Assembly: GCF_047718555.1 (NCBI RefSeq)
Contig: NZ_JBDNRK010000013.1
Span: 25,819 to 89,818 of the forward strand
Length of the DNA stretch: 64,000 nucleotides
Source: Clostridium_I sp047718555
GTDB taxonomy: Bacteria; Bacillota; Clostridia; Clostridiales; Clostridiaceae
Reading direction: 5' to 3'
Position numbers and translations under genes: made by a program. Positions 15,905 through 24,706 of this stretch are shown here, piece after piece. A model generated the notes under the pieces. It had not been told where the DNA came from. It saw only the letters and a program-made list of their open reading frames with translations, and made no database searches. Numbering within the stretch: position 1 is the stretch's first letter; every line of letters starts with the position of its first letter.

Positions 15905-16015
15905 GTGGAAAAAATACAGTATTAAGTATCTATAGAAAAAAGAGAAGTTTACTTTGCTGTAGTTTCCATTGAAGATAGTATAAAAGACAAATTAAATATG
16001 TACAAAAATTTATAG
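15905..16015 (+). pseudogene. Short broken frame, unidentified
   Basis: A GTG with GAGAGGAG upstream opens a frame that stops after 6 codons, then continues in the same frame as VSIEKREVYFAVVSIEDSIK, with 10 more codons to a stop. The in-frame TAA near the start suggests a decayed small gene. I do not recognise the product. Confidence 0.35.
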
Positions 16016-16054
16016 CACTAAAAAAATTAATATTTTATATGGAGTTGATTAAAA

Positions 16055-17254
16055 ATGTCTGAGATTAAAAATAAATTGTATAAAGAATTAGAACTAAAAA
16101 ACAAGGTGAGTATCGAAGGAATAAATGCTAATTTGTCAATATTTAAGCATCTAGATTTAGGTGGTAAGTATCAACAGCAAATTCACACATTGTTTGAAAT
16201 GGATCATGAAACTCATGAAGATGTGGATTTGCCTTGTGGTTTTACTTCTCCTAATGGATTGAGATATGCTTTTAATTTAGATACAAGATCAAAATATTCT
16301 ATAGAATATGAAAATGGAAGATATTATTTACTATATAAAGGAAATCAATTATTCCCAATAGATTTTCATGAAAAGCCAAAATATTATGATTTAAATACCT
16401 CTGATGGAACTCTTATGTCACATGTAGCAACTTATTCTCAGGGTGGTTCTATTTCTGTTGCTTATAGTAATGAATGTTCTTTAAAGGATAGAGGATTAGA
16501 TTGTTTATTTTGTAATGCAAATTCCACAAAAGATACCTATGGTGAAAAGGAAAATATAAAATTTAAAAATCCAAAACAAATAGGTGAAACTGTAGCTGCG
16601 GCTTACAAAGAAGGGGCAAGACATCTGACATTAACAGGTGGATTTATACCTGAACGAAGAGAAGTAGACTATTATATAGACGTTGCTGATGAAATTAAAG
16701 AGCATACTGGTTTAGAAGACTTTAATGGTACAGCAGTTATAGGAGCCCCTCTTGATTTAGAGGTTATTGATAAGTACAAAGAAGCTGGTTTTAGAACTAT
16801 AGCTATGAATATTGAAATTTGGGATAAAAATATTTTTAAAACTATTTGTCCAGGTAAAGTTGAAGTTTGTGGTGGTTGGGAGCATTGGAATAAGGCATTG
16901 GATTATGCAGTTAAAGTGTTTGGCTATGGACATGTAAGATGTGGATTTGTCGCTGGTATTGAACCTAAAAAATCTACATTGGAAGGCGTTGAGGCCTTAG
17001 CAGCCAAGGGAATAATTAGTCTTACAGGAGCTTGGAATCCTAATCCAGGATCAAAACTGCAAGGACACAGAACACCTGAATCTGAATGGCACTTTGATAT
17101 GGCATTGAAATGCTTTGATATATTCAGAAAAGCAGGATTTACATATGAAAATTATTTTGATATTGCTCCTTTTCCAGATTTTCTAATACATGATTTATAT
17201 AGAATTGAAGAAGAATTATTACCTATTTTTAAAGAAAAGGAAAGAGTTGTTTAA
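16055..17254 (+). CDS. Radical SAM protein, CX8CX2C family, paralogue 2
   Basis: A 399-residue paralogue with C141, C150 and C153 at the same positions as in the 14459 protein. It keeps TGGFIPERREVDYYIDVADE, FNGTAVIGAPLD, EIWDKN, CPGK and GHRTPE, with ITSPNGL-type changes in the N-terminal domain (FTSPNGLR). VAGIEPK is retained, but RSNL is RCGF here, adding a cysteine near residue 305. TGGAG lies 8 bases before ATG. It is first in a run with an SsuA-type lipoprotein (42 bases on), another paralogue and an SsuC-type permease, a link between import and radical chemistry. Confidence 0.85.
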   Translation: MSEIKNKLYKELELKNKVSIEGINANLSIFKHLDLGGKYQQQIHTLFEMDHETHEDVDLPCGFTSPNGLRYAFNLDTRSKYSIEYENGRYYLLYKGNQLFPIDFHEKPKYYDLNTSDGTLMSHVATYSQGGSISVAYSNECSLKDRGLDCLFCNANSTKDTYGEKENIKFKNPKQIGETVAAAYKEGARHLTLTGGFIPERREVDYYIDVADEIKEHTGLEDFNGTAVIGAPLDLEVIDKYKEAGFRTIAMNIEIWDKNIFKTICPGKVEVCGGWEHWNKALDYAVKVFGYGHVRCGFVAGIEPKKSTLEGVEALAAKGIISLTGAWNPNPGSKLQGHRTPESEWHFDMALKCFDIFRKAGFTYENYFDIAPFPDFLIHDLYRIEEELLPIFKEKERVV

Positions 17255-17295
17255 TTATACTGCAAATTTTAAGTAATCAATGGGAGTTGATAATA

Positions 17296-18345
17296 GTGAA
17301 AAAGCTAGTTCTTTTAATCAATATAATATTTATAGTTACTTTAGTATTAGTCGGATGTGGAGATAAAGCGAAAAGTAATAATTCAAAATCAGCAAATAAT
17401 AGCTCAGCATCATCCATATCAGCGGATAAGCATACAGCAACTACTGTAAAAATTGGATATGTGGATAGCGGAAAAAGTTTTCCATCTGGTCTTTTGGGGA
17501 TTGCACAGGAAAAAGGTTATATAACTAATGAACTCAATAAGATAGGTGTAAAAGTTGAATTGGTTCCTTTTGTTGGGGCTGGTCCAGCAATAAATGAAGC
17601 ACTTGCTAGTAAGAGTATAGATCTTGGATCTCTAGGAGATGTGCCTGCATTATTGGGGAAAAGTGCTGGTATAAATACAGAATTAATTGCATCAGGAGGT
17701 CTTAACACTGATGCGGCATTAGTTGTACCAGCAGATTCAAAAATTACTTCTATAAAAGAATTAAAAGGTAAAAGAATTGCAACTATGAAAGGCTCTTTTA
17801 TGCATAGAACTCTTCTTGAAATGTTAAAGGCAAATGGTATGACTGCAAATGATATTCAATTTATAAATATGACCGCACCAGATGCTGAAACAGCAATTAT
17901 AAGCAAAACTGTTGATGCTACAGTAAATCCAGCTGCAAATGCACAAAGGCTTGTCCTAAAAAAATACGGGAAAATAATTTTAGATTCTACAAAAAATCCA
18001 GAATGGAAAGGAGCTGGTGGATTAATAGCAAGAACAGATTTTTCTAAGGATAATCCAGGAATTTTAGTTGCTATTATAAAAGGTTTAAATGAAGCCAAAA
18101 AGTTTGAAGATGCTAACCCAGATGAGGCGAAACAAATATGGGTAAAGAGTGGAACTACAAAAGAAATATTTGATTTAGTGTATCCAGATAATAAATTTGG
18201 AGACGATTTGCAAATTGGCTCGGAATTCACTAAACGTTTTGATTTAGTAAATAAATTTCTTGTTGATAATAAATTATCTAAGAGTAGTGTTGACATCAAT
18301 AAGTGGATAAATAAAAAATATCTTGAAGAAGCTATTAAAAAATAA
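17296..18345 (+). CDS. SsuA/TauA-type substrate-binding lipoprotein 1
   Basis: About 349 residues with an N-terminal hydrophobic signal ending in the lipobox LVGC, so it is anchored outside the membrane. The mature part starts with a Ser/Asn-rich linker, then the NMT1/SsuA fold: KIGYVDSGKSFPSGLLGIAQ, GPAINEALASKSIDLGSLGD and KGKRIATMKGSFMHRTLLEM. The frame can begin at TTG 17287, but GGGAG sits immediately before it, so GTG 17296 is the likely start. It delivers an aliphatic sulfonate or similar small anion to an ABC permease; exact ligand unknown. It lies between two radical SAM paralogues. Confidence 0.85.
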   Translation: MKKLVLLINIIFIVTLVLVGCGDKAKSNNSKSANNSSASSISADKHTATTVKIGYVDSGKSFPSGLLGIAQEKGYITNELNKIGVKVELVPFVGAGPAINEALASKSIDLGSLGDVPALLGKSAGINTELIASGGLNTDAALVVPADSKITSIKELKGKRIATMKGSFMHRTLLEMLKANGMTANDIQFINMTAPDAETAIISKTVDATVNPAANAQRLVLKKYGKIILDSTKNPEWKGAGGLIARTDFSKDNPGILVAIIKGLNEAKKFEDANPDEAKQIWVKSGTTKEIFDLVYPDNKFGDDLQIGSEFTKRFDLVNKFLVDNKLSKSSVDINKWINKKYLEEAIKK

Positions 18346-18517
18346 TGTATTAAATAATATATTTTACTCTACGATTAGCCGATGTAATATTGAATTTTCT
18401 AAAAATACAATCGGCGTCATGCTTTTCATGGAGCTAGTAGAGATATAAACTTCTATTAAGTAAGATTCATCCGTAAGAGGCTACTTGAATTAAAGTTATT
18501 AAAAAGGAAGGATATTT

Positions 18518-19741
18518 ATGTATGATTTAAAAAATGAGTTAAAGAAAAAGCTTTATGATGAGCTAAAAATAAAAAATAAAGTTAGCGTAGAAGGAGTTAA
18601 CTTCAACACTGAAATATTTAAGAATCTTGATTTAGGGGGAATATATCAAGAACAGATTCATGGTCAATCTGAAAGTGATCATGAGACACATGTTGGAATA
18701 GAATTTCCATGTGGATATAATACACCAAATGGTTTCAGAATAGGTCTTAAATGGGATAGAAAATCTCAATACAAAATTGAGTATGATGGCAGCAGATATT
18801 TCCTTACTGACAGAGGACATGAAATTTTCCCTATTGAGTTCTTTAAACGTCCTAAATATTATAATCTTCATACTTCAGATGGAGTAGAAATGTCTCATGT
18901 AGGAAACTTTACTCAAAGTGGTACAGTACATGTCACATATAGTAATGAATGTTCCTTAAAAGATCAAGGACAAGATTGCTTATTTTGCAATGTTAATGCC
19001 ACTAAGGATGTATATGGAGAAAAAGAAAATCATAAGTGGAAATATCCAAAGCAGATTGCAGAAACGGTTAAAGCAGCCTATGATGAGGGAGTTGCAAATC
19101 ATCTTAATCTTACAGGAGGATTTATTGCAGAGCGTAGGGAAGTAGATTATTATATTGACGTAGCAGAAGCAGTTAAAGAATATACTGGTCTAAAGGATTT
19201 TAACGGTACAGCAGTTATAGGGGCACCACTTGATTTGGAAGTTATAGAGCACTATAAAGAGGTTGGTTATAGAACAATCGCAATCAATATTGAAGTTTGG
19301 GATAAAAATCTATTTAAAGCTATTTGTCCTGGTAAGGATATTCAATGTGGTGGCTGGGAAAACTGGGTAAAAGCAATTGAATATGCAAGAGAAGTATTTG
19401 GATTTGGTCGTGCAAGGACTGGTATTGTTGCGGGTCTTGAACCCAAAAACGCCACACTTGAGGGAGTTGAATACTTTGTGTCTAAAGGTATACCTGTATT
19501 AACTGGTGCATGGAATCCAAATCCAGGTTCAGGACTTGAAGGTCATCGTACACCTGAGCCGGAATGGCACTGGGATATGGCAAAAAAGACTTTTGATATT
19601 TATAGAAAATATGGTATTACATTTGAACATATAGCTGACAGTGCACCATCTTCTGATTTTTTAGTTGCAGATTTTTATAAAATAGAAAATGGACTTCTAC
19701 CTGTATTTAACAAATTTAAATTAGAAGGAGCGATCAAATGA
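18518..19741 (+). CDS. Radical SAM protein, CX8CX2C family, paralogue 3
   Basis: A 407-residue member with a 4-residue longer N-terminus, placing the cluster cysteines at 145, 154 and 157. It differs from neighbours at TGGFIAERRE (alanine for proline) and in TAVIGAPLDLEVIEHYKEVG. AAGGAAGGA precedes the ATG. The stop overlaps the start of the next gene (ATGA), so it is translationally coupled to the SsuC-type permease, the tightest link in the window between this enzyme family and transport. Confidence 0.85.
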   Translation: MYDLKNELKKKLYDELKIKNKVSVEGVNFNTEIFKNLDLGGIYQEQIHGQSESDHETHVGIEFPCGYNTPNGFRIGLKWDRKSQYKIEYDGSRYFLTDRGHEIFPIEFFKRPKYYNLHTSDGVEMSHVGNFTQSGTVHVTYSNECSLKDQGQDCLFCNVNATKDVYGEKENHKWKYPKQIAETVKAAYDEGVANHLNLTGGFIAERREVDYYIDVAEAVKEYTGLKDFNGTAVIGAPLDLEVIEHYKEVGYRTIAINIEVWDKNLFKAICPGKDIQCGGWENWVKAIEYAREVFGFGRARTGIVAGLEPKNATLEGVEYFVSKGIPVLTGAWNPNPGSGLEGHRTPEPEWHWDMAKKTFDIYRKYGITFEHIADSAPSSDFLVADFYKIENGLLPVFNKFKLEGAIK

Positions 19742-20580
19742 ATACGCAGATTTTGAATTCAAGAAGTGCAGTTAATAAAAAAAAATTAATAAAAAAACAA
19801 ACTAAAGTGAAGTATAATTTCAAAAATATAAAAAGATTTACTATTGGTGCACTTCTACCTATTTTCATAATGGTAATATGGGAGATTGTTGCATCGTTAA
19901 ATATTTTACCAGTAGCAATACTTCCAACTATACAGAGTGTTTTTGAGGCATTTTTAGCTCAAATAGAAAATGGACAGTTATTAACCGATGTTAGTATAAG
20001 CTTAATTAGAGTTATGGAAGGTTATTTTTTTGCGGTTATCATTGGAATATTTTTTGGAGTAATAATGGGAGTTTCTTTTAAAGCTAATAATATTTTTTCA
20101 TTGCTTTTTACAACAATTAGGCAGGTACCTACTATGGCTTGGATACCTTTAATTATTCTTTGGTGTGGAATTGGTGAGACATCTAAAATTGTAATAATTG
20201 CCAAGGCAGCTTTTTTTCCAATACTTTTAAACACCATAAGTGGTATAAAAAATACACCTAAAGGTTATTTAGAAGTAGCTCAGCTTAATAATGTCAGTAA
20301 ATTAGATTTATATAGAAAGGTATATTTCCCGGCAGCATTACCTTCTATATTTACAGGATTAAGACTTGGACTTGGTATTGCCTGGGGAATGGTGGTAGCA
20401 GCAGAAATAATTGCTTCAAGCTCTGGTATTGGATACAGAATAAATGACTCAAGAAGTTTGATGCAATCTGATATTATGATTTCAGATATGATAGTAATTG
20501 GAGTTATAGGTGCATTTATGGACTTTGTTTTAAGAAGAATTTCAAAACATTTTTCAAAATGGCAGGCATCAGAAGTATAA
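19738..20580 (+). CDS. SsuC-type ABC transporter permease 1
   Basis: A 280-residue inner-membrane protein of the BPD_transp_1 family with about six membrane segments. The conserved cytoplasmic coupling loop appears as LEVAQLNNVSKLDLYRKVYF, followed by PAALPSIFTGLR, and WIPLIILWCGIGE is the family's central stretch. Residues 1-30 are lysine-rich and cytoplasmic. The start overlaps the stop of the radical SAM gene by 4 bases. It pairs with the 17296 lipoprotein; the ATPase most likely to serve it is at 22831, now separated by an MFS gene and a transposase relic. Confidence 0.85.
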   Translation: MNTQILNSRSAVNKKKLIKKQTKVKYNFKNIKRFTIGALLPIFIMVIWEIVASLNILPVAILPTIQSVFEAFLAQIENGQLLTDVSISLIRVMEGYFFAVIIGIFFGVIMGVSFKANNIFSLLFTTIRQVPTMAWIPLIILWCGIGETSKIVIIAKAAFFPILLNTISGIKNTPKGYLEVAQLNNVSKLDLYRKVYFPAALPSIFTGLRLGLGIAWGMVVAAEIIASSSGIGYRINDSRSLMQSDIMISDMIVIGVIGAFMDFVLRRISKHFSKWQASEV

Positions 20581-20662
20581 ACTTTTAATAAAGTTAAAGA
20601 ATAGCGGTAATGTTATTTGATGTCTTTATACAAATGTTATATTTTAGATTATTTTTATAGCC

Positions 20663-20721
20663 GAGGTTAATTTTTTTCAAGATTATTTTCGTTAATTTAT
20701 GAGAAAAACTAACCTCATTTT
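20663..20721 (+). terminator. Terminator after the permease gene
   Basis: GAGGTTA...TTTTT pairs with AAAAACTAACCTC, followed by ATTTTGTA. It lies between the permease stop and the MFS start and could act as terminator or attenuator. Confidence 0.6.
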
Positions 20722-20780
20722 GTATATAGATTTAAATTTTAAATTATACAAGTTTAAGTAAGGAGGTTTTTATAAAGCTT

Positions 20781-22235
20781 ATGTTACTAATTGAAAAAAG
20801 AAATAATAAATGGTTAATATTGTTTTCTGTTGTAATGATGACATTTATGGCATGTCTTGATGGAAGTGTTGTAAATGTGGCATTACCAGTTATGCTAAAA
20901 AATTTTTCTGTAAATATACAAAATATCCAATGGGTAGTTACAATATATTTAATAGTTATATCATCTGCAATTCTTATAGGCGGAAGACTTGGAGATATAA
21001 AGGGGAAAACGTCAATATTCAAATGTGGTATTACTCTTTTTACTATTGGCTCACTATTATGTGGAATTTCAAATTCAATATATTCATTAATAATTGCTAG
21101 AGCCATTCAAGCTATTGGAGCATCAGGAACTATGTCAAACAGTTTTGGAATTATTACTCAAACATTTCCATACGAAGAAAGAGGAAGAGTACTTGGAGTT
21201 CAGAGTACCTTTGTTGCATTAGGAACATTGGTTGGACCACCATTAGGTGGAGTTATAGTGTCAAATTTTGGTTGGAATTTTATATTTCTAATCAATGTAC
21301 CAATAGGAATAATTACACTGGCATTAGCAACTAAAATATTCCCTAAAATGGACACTTTAGATGAAAAATTAGATTTTAAAGGTGCTATTTTGTTTGCATT
21401 GTCAATTATATCGCTATTTCTATCTTTAATATATGGACAAAATATAGGATATAAAAATCCAGTAATTATTATGGGATTTTTATTTTCATTAGTATTTATA
21501 TTTCTATTTATTTTTGTAGAAAGTAGGGAAAAAATGCCTCTTTTGAAGTTAGAGCTTTTTAAAAATAAATTATTTTCAATTAGTGTATTTTGTGGAGTTA
21601 TTTCTTCAGTAGCTATCAGTGGTTTAAATATAATTCATCCATTTTACCTGCAGGATGTACTTAAATTATCACCTGGAATCACAGGAATCATTATGATGGT
21701 ATCGCCGGTTGTTTTATGTATTATAGCACCTATAAGTGGATATTTATCTGATAAATTTGGTTCCGAAATTTTAACGTTAATTGGTTTAGTATTTATTAAT
21801 ATAGGACTTTTACTAATGGCAAAACTAAATGAAAATTCAACTATTTTAATTATATTGATTTTTATGGGTATAATATCTGTAGGAAATGGATTGTTTCAAT
21901 CGCCAAATACTTCTCTAATAATGTCGTTAGTCTCAAAAAAATATTTAGGAATTGCTGGAAGTGTAAATGCTCTTGTAAGGAATATAGGATTTGTTTTTGG
22001 TATTTCAATGTCAACTTTGATACTATATAATCGCATGAGTTATAAGATCGGATATAAGGTATATGATTTTGTTGTTGGTAAGGAATATATATTTGCTTAT
22101 GGAATGAGTTATGTGTATATAATTTCTGCAGGTATCTGTTTTATAGGAGTAATTATCACATCAATTAGACTATATAACTGTAAAAGGTATGAGAAAATAG
22201 TAAATGAAAATAAAGAGATAAATGATGTAATATAA
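20781..22235 (+). CDS. DHA2-type (14-segment) MFS drug transporter
   Basis: This 484-residue protein follows the EmrB/QacA pattern: MACLDGSVVNVALPVMLKNF in the first segment (motif D1), GGRLGDIKGKTSIF (motif A), and RAIQAIGASGTMSNSFGIIT with PPLGG (motif C region). An efflux pump for an amphipathic compound or peptide is likely. AAGGAGG lies 14 bases before the ATG, longer than usual, so efficiency may be low. It breaks up the sulfonate transporter genes and has no shared leader, suggesting later insertion. Confidence 0.85.
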   Translation: MLLIEKRNNKWLILFSVVMMTFMACLDGSVVNVALPVMLKNFSVNIQNIQWVVTIYLIVISSAILIGGRLGDIKGKTSIFKCGITLFTIGSLLCGISNSIYSLIIARAIQAIGASGTMSNSFGIITQTFPYEERGRVLGVQSTFVALGTLVGPPLGGVIVSNFGWNFIFLINVPIGIITLALATKIFPKMDTLDEKLDFKGAILFALSIISLFLSLIYGQNIGYKNPVIIMGFLFSLVFIFLFIFVESREKMPLLKLELFKNKLFSISVFCGVISSVAISGLNIIHPFYLQDVLKLSPGITGIIMMVSPVVLCIIAPISGYLSDKFGSEILTLIGLVFINIGLLLMAKLNENSTILIILIFMGIISVGNGLFQSPNTSLIMSLVSKKYLGIAGSVNALVRNIGFVFGISMSTLILYNRMSYKIGYKVYDFVVGKEYIFAYGMSYVYIISAGICFIGVIITSIRLYNCKRYEKIVNENKEINDVI

Positions 22236-22310
22236 TTTAAAAGAAGTTTTTTCAAATTAAAAAGCTGTGAAAAATTTATACTAAGATTATAATAGTCAAG
22301 ATAAAAAATA

Positions 22311-22356
22311 AGGTTTAATGCTGAAATATTTTATTTTCAGTATTAAACCTTTTATA
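22311..22356 (+). terminator. Terminator after the DHA2 MFS gene
   Basis: AAGGTTTAATGCTGAAA pairs with TTTCAGTATTAAACCTT with one G-T pair, and TTTATATT follows. The symmetrical stem could serve both strands. Confidence 0.75.
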
Positions 22357-22366
22357 TTGAAAGTAA

Positions 22367-22675
22367 CTAAAAAATGATTTTATAGAGTGCTATTTTTAGT
22401 GTGACATCTTTTTGATGGAGGTATTCTAAAAATTTAACTAACATTTTTAAATAGTAATTTCTTATATAGTGAATCTCTTCTTTTATTTTATATTCAAGTT
22501 CTCTTAGACTAAATATGCTATTTTTAACTCCATATATCATACATGCTACTATTTGTTGATCAGAGTATTTTTTAGGTCTGCCTTTAACTTTGGTACTTTT
22601 AGTTTCAAGTTTAGAAAAATACATAAATATGATATGGATAAAATATAAAAATTGTTGACATATATAATTTTGCAT
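22367..22675 (-). pseudogene. Truncated transposase relic
   Basis: A 102-residue frame on the minus strand contains KGRPKKYSDQQIVACMIYG and FSLRELEYKIKE, the N-terminal pattern of IS4/IS5-like transposases. No catalytic DDE region remains and no inverted ends were found. It is the only mobile-element coding trace in the window and lies exactly where the SsuC and SsuB genes are separated. Confidence 0.65.
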
Positions 22676-22683
22676 GATATTAT
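22655..22683 (+). promoter_or_regulatory. Promoter of leader element 7
   Basis: TTGACA 22655-22660, 17 bases, TATTAT 22678-22683. It overlaps the 5' end of the transposase relic. Near-identical promoter and leader recur at 29689-29828. Confidence 0.75.
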
Positions 22684-22724
22684 ATTTAATAAATATAAAA
22701 CATATTGGTTTAATATATTTTATA

Positions 22725-22800
22725 CCGACTGGAGAACCAGAGGTTTCTAACTAAACGTAACTTGTTGTTATGTTGTTAGGAATCTCTGCTTTTTTTATTT
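22725..22800 (+). promoter_or_regulatory. Shared leader element 7
   Basis: CCGA, CTGG-AGAA-CCAG (4-nt loop, inverted pairing order), then AGAGGTTTCTAAC / GTTAGGAATCTCT and a T7 run. All 13 positions of the terminator stem pair. The first stem differs from CTAG/CTAG yet stays base-paired, good evidence for an RNA structure. Confidence 0.8.
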
Positions 22801-22830
22801 TATAAAATAATTTATATGTGGAGGTACCGG

Positions 22831-23616
22831 ATGTCGGAAGTCAATAAGAATGAAAATCTTTATATACATAATTTAAGTAAGAATTTTATTGTTAATAATG
22901 AGCAAATTGATATTCTAAATGATATTAATTTAGATATTAAGGAGGGCGAATTTATAAGCATAGTAGGTCATAGTGGATGTGGTAAAAGTACTTTGTTGAA
23001 AATTATAGCAGGACTTGTAGACTATAATGTTGGTATAGTTACCCTTGGGGAAAAAGAAATTAGACAGCCAGGAACTGAGAGGGGAATGGTATTTCAGGAT
23101 CATAGGCTTTTACCTTGGCTTACAATAAGAGATAATATATCCTTTGGTTTATATAATGTTACAAAGGAAGAAAAGGAAAAAATTATTAATGAACACATAG
23201 AACTTGTAGGTTTAAAAGGATTTGAAAAGGCATATCCGCATCAGCTATCAGGGGGTATGGCACAACGAGCAGCTATTGCAAGAGCATTAGTAAACAGACC
23301 GCAAGTTTTGCTCCTAGATGAGCCATTTGGAGCATTAGATGCACTTACTAGAATACAAATGCAGAAAGAAATATTAAGAATATGGGAAAAGGAAAAGACA
23401 ACTATGATACTTGTTACTCATGATATAGATGAAGCAATATATTTAGGAGATAGGGTTATAGTGATGTCATCAAGACCTGCAACTATAAAAACAATTATAC
23501 CAGTTGAACTTTCTCGTCCTAGAGATAGAAATGGATATGATTTTTCTGTAATAAGAAAACAAATATATACTGAATTTTTTGGTAAAGAAAATATTTTTGA
23601 AGATTATGTTATATAG
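22831..23616 (+). CDS. SsuB-type ABC transporter ATPase 1
   Basis: About 261 residues. Walker A is GHSGCGKSTLL, the Q-loop is in VFQDHRLLPW, the signature LSGGMAQR, Walker B LLLDEPFGALD and the switch histidine THDIDEA. The HRLLPWLT segment and the C-terminal SRPRDR are typical of nitrate/sulfonate/taurine importers. The frame extends to 22816, but GGAGG lies inside it, so ATG 22831 is the start. It likely energises the 19738 permease. A degraded copy of its 5' end, with the same leader, lies at 29841. Confidence 0.9.
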   Translation: MSEVNKNENLYIHNLSKNFIVNNEQIDILNDINLDIKEGEFISIVGHSGCGKSTLLKIIAGLVDYNVGIVTLGEKEIRQPGTERGMVFQDHRLLPWLTIRDNISFGLYNVTKEEKEKIINEHIELVGLKGFEKAYPHQLSGGMAQRAAIARALVNRPQVLLLDEPFGALDALTRIQMQKEILRIWEKEKTTMILVTHDIDEAIYLGDRVIVMSSRPATIKTIIPVELSRPRDRNGYDFSVIRKQIYTEFFGKENIFEDYVI

Positions 23617-23825
23617 TTAAAATTATTTAATTGAGGAAATTTCATACTTGAAAATTTTAAAAATCAAGCACAGTATATAGTATATATTTTTAGCCATAAA
23701 TACTATATGTAGATGCAGCTTAACAAATAAGTTAACTATGCAATATCCTTAATTAATTATATATTGTTGTAAAAATAAAATTTGAAAAATTATAGAAATA
23801 ATAAGTAAAATTAAAGGAGTTTGCA

Positions 23826-24674
23826 ATGAATGTTGATGAAGTAATATCAAAAGAACTTGTATCAGATATTAAAGATGTTAATGTTATAGGTATTGACATT
23901 GGATCAAGAACAGGTAAGGCTGTACTTTTATCAAATGGACAAATATTTACGTCCATAACAGGTACAGGTGTTAATATGCAGCAGACGGCTGATTTACTTC
24001 TAAAAAAGTTGATTAAAATATCTGGGATTGATAAGAATGATATAGCTTATATTGTAGGTACAGGGTATGGAAGGATATCTATGGAGTTTGGCGATACCCC
24101 AAGAGAAATTTTAACAGAAATATCTTGCCATGCCATGGGTTCACACTTTTTAAATGCAGGAACAAAGACAATAATTGACATAGGTGGACAAGACTCTAAA
24201 GCTATAAAGGTAGATCCAGATAACGGTAAAGTTGTAGAGTTCATAATGAATGATAGATGTGCTGCTGGAACAGGAAGATTTTTAGAAAAGGTAGCAGGAC
24301 TTTTAGATTATTCAATAGATGAATTAGGAGAAGAGGCACTTAAGTCAAAAAAGAATTTGTCTATAAGTAGTCAATGCGTTGTATTTGCTGAATCAGAAAT
24401 AATATCGCTGAAAGCAAAAGGTGAAAGACGTGAAGATATTGCTGCTGGTATACATTTTGCAGCAGCAAGACGTGTTAGGAATCTAGTTAATCGTTTAGGA
24501 ATAGAACCAGAACTTGTATTTTCAGGTGGGGTATCTAATAATGCAGGAATGAAATATGCTCTTGAGCAAATAACGGGCTATTCTATTAAGAAAACAAAAC
24601 TAAATATGATTTATGCAGGATCCTTAGGGGCTGCAATTTATGCTCAAAAGTACTATTTAGGTAAAAATTCATAG
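23826..24674 (+). CDS. BadF/HgdC-type activator ATPase (single domain)
   Basis: A 282-residue ASKHA-fold ATPase. ATP-binding motifs are VIGIDIGSRTGKAV near residue 20 and IIDIGGQDSKAI near 118; DRCAAGTGRFLE and SSQCVVFAESE carry the two cysteines (about residues 142 and 181) that in the homodimer hold one [4Fe-4S]. Such activators use ATP to push a low-potential electron into a partner Fe-S enzyme (2-hydroxyacyl-CoA dehydratases, benzoyl-CoA reductases, double-cubane-cluster proteins). AAAGGAG precedes ATG. It is very similar to the N-terminal half of the next protein, so one is probably a duplicate that never fused. Confidence 0.9.
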   Translation: MNVDEVISKELVSDIKDVNVIGIDIGSRTGKAVLLSNGQIFTSITGTGVNMQQTADLLLKKLIKISGIDKNDIAYIVGTGYGRISMEFGDTPREILTEISCHAMGSHFLNAGTKTIIDIGGQDSKAIKVDPDNGKVVEFIMNDRCAAGTGRFLEKVAGLLDYSIDELGEEALKSKKNLSISSQCVVFAESEIISLKAKGERREDIAAGIHFAAARRVRNLVNRLGIEPELVFSGGVSNNAGMKYALEQITGYSIKKTKLNMIYAGSLGAAIYAQKYYLGKNS

Positions 24675-24706
24675 TAGTTAAAAATATGTAGCGAAAGGAA
24701 ATATAT

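Noticed and set aside
23616..23825. A leader element before the activator ATPase operon
   Set aside because: I looked for GTTGA plus CTAG-type pairing and found none; the dehydratase-like operon seems not to carry the shared leader.
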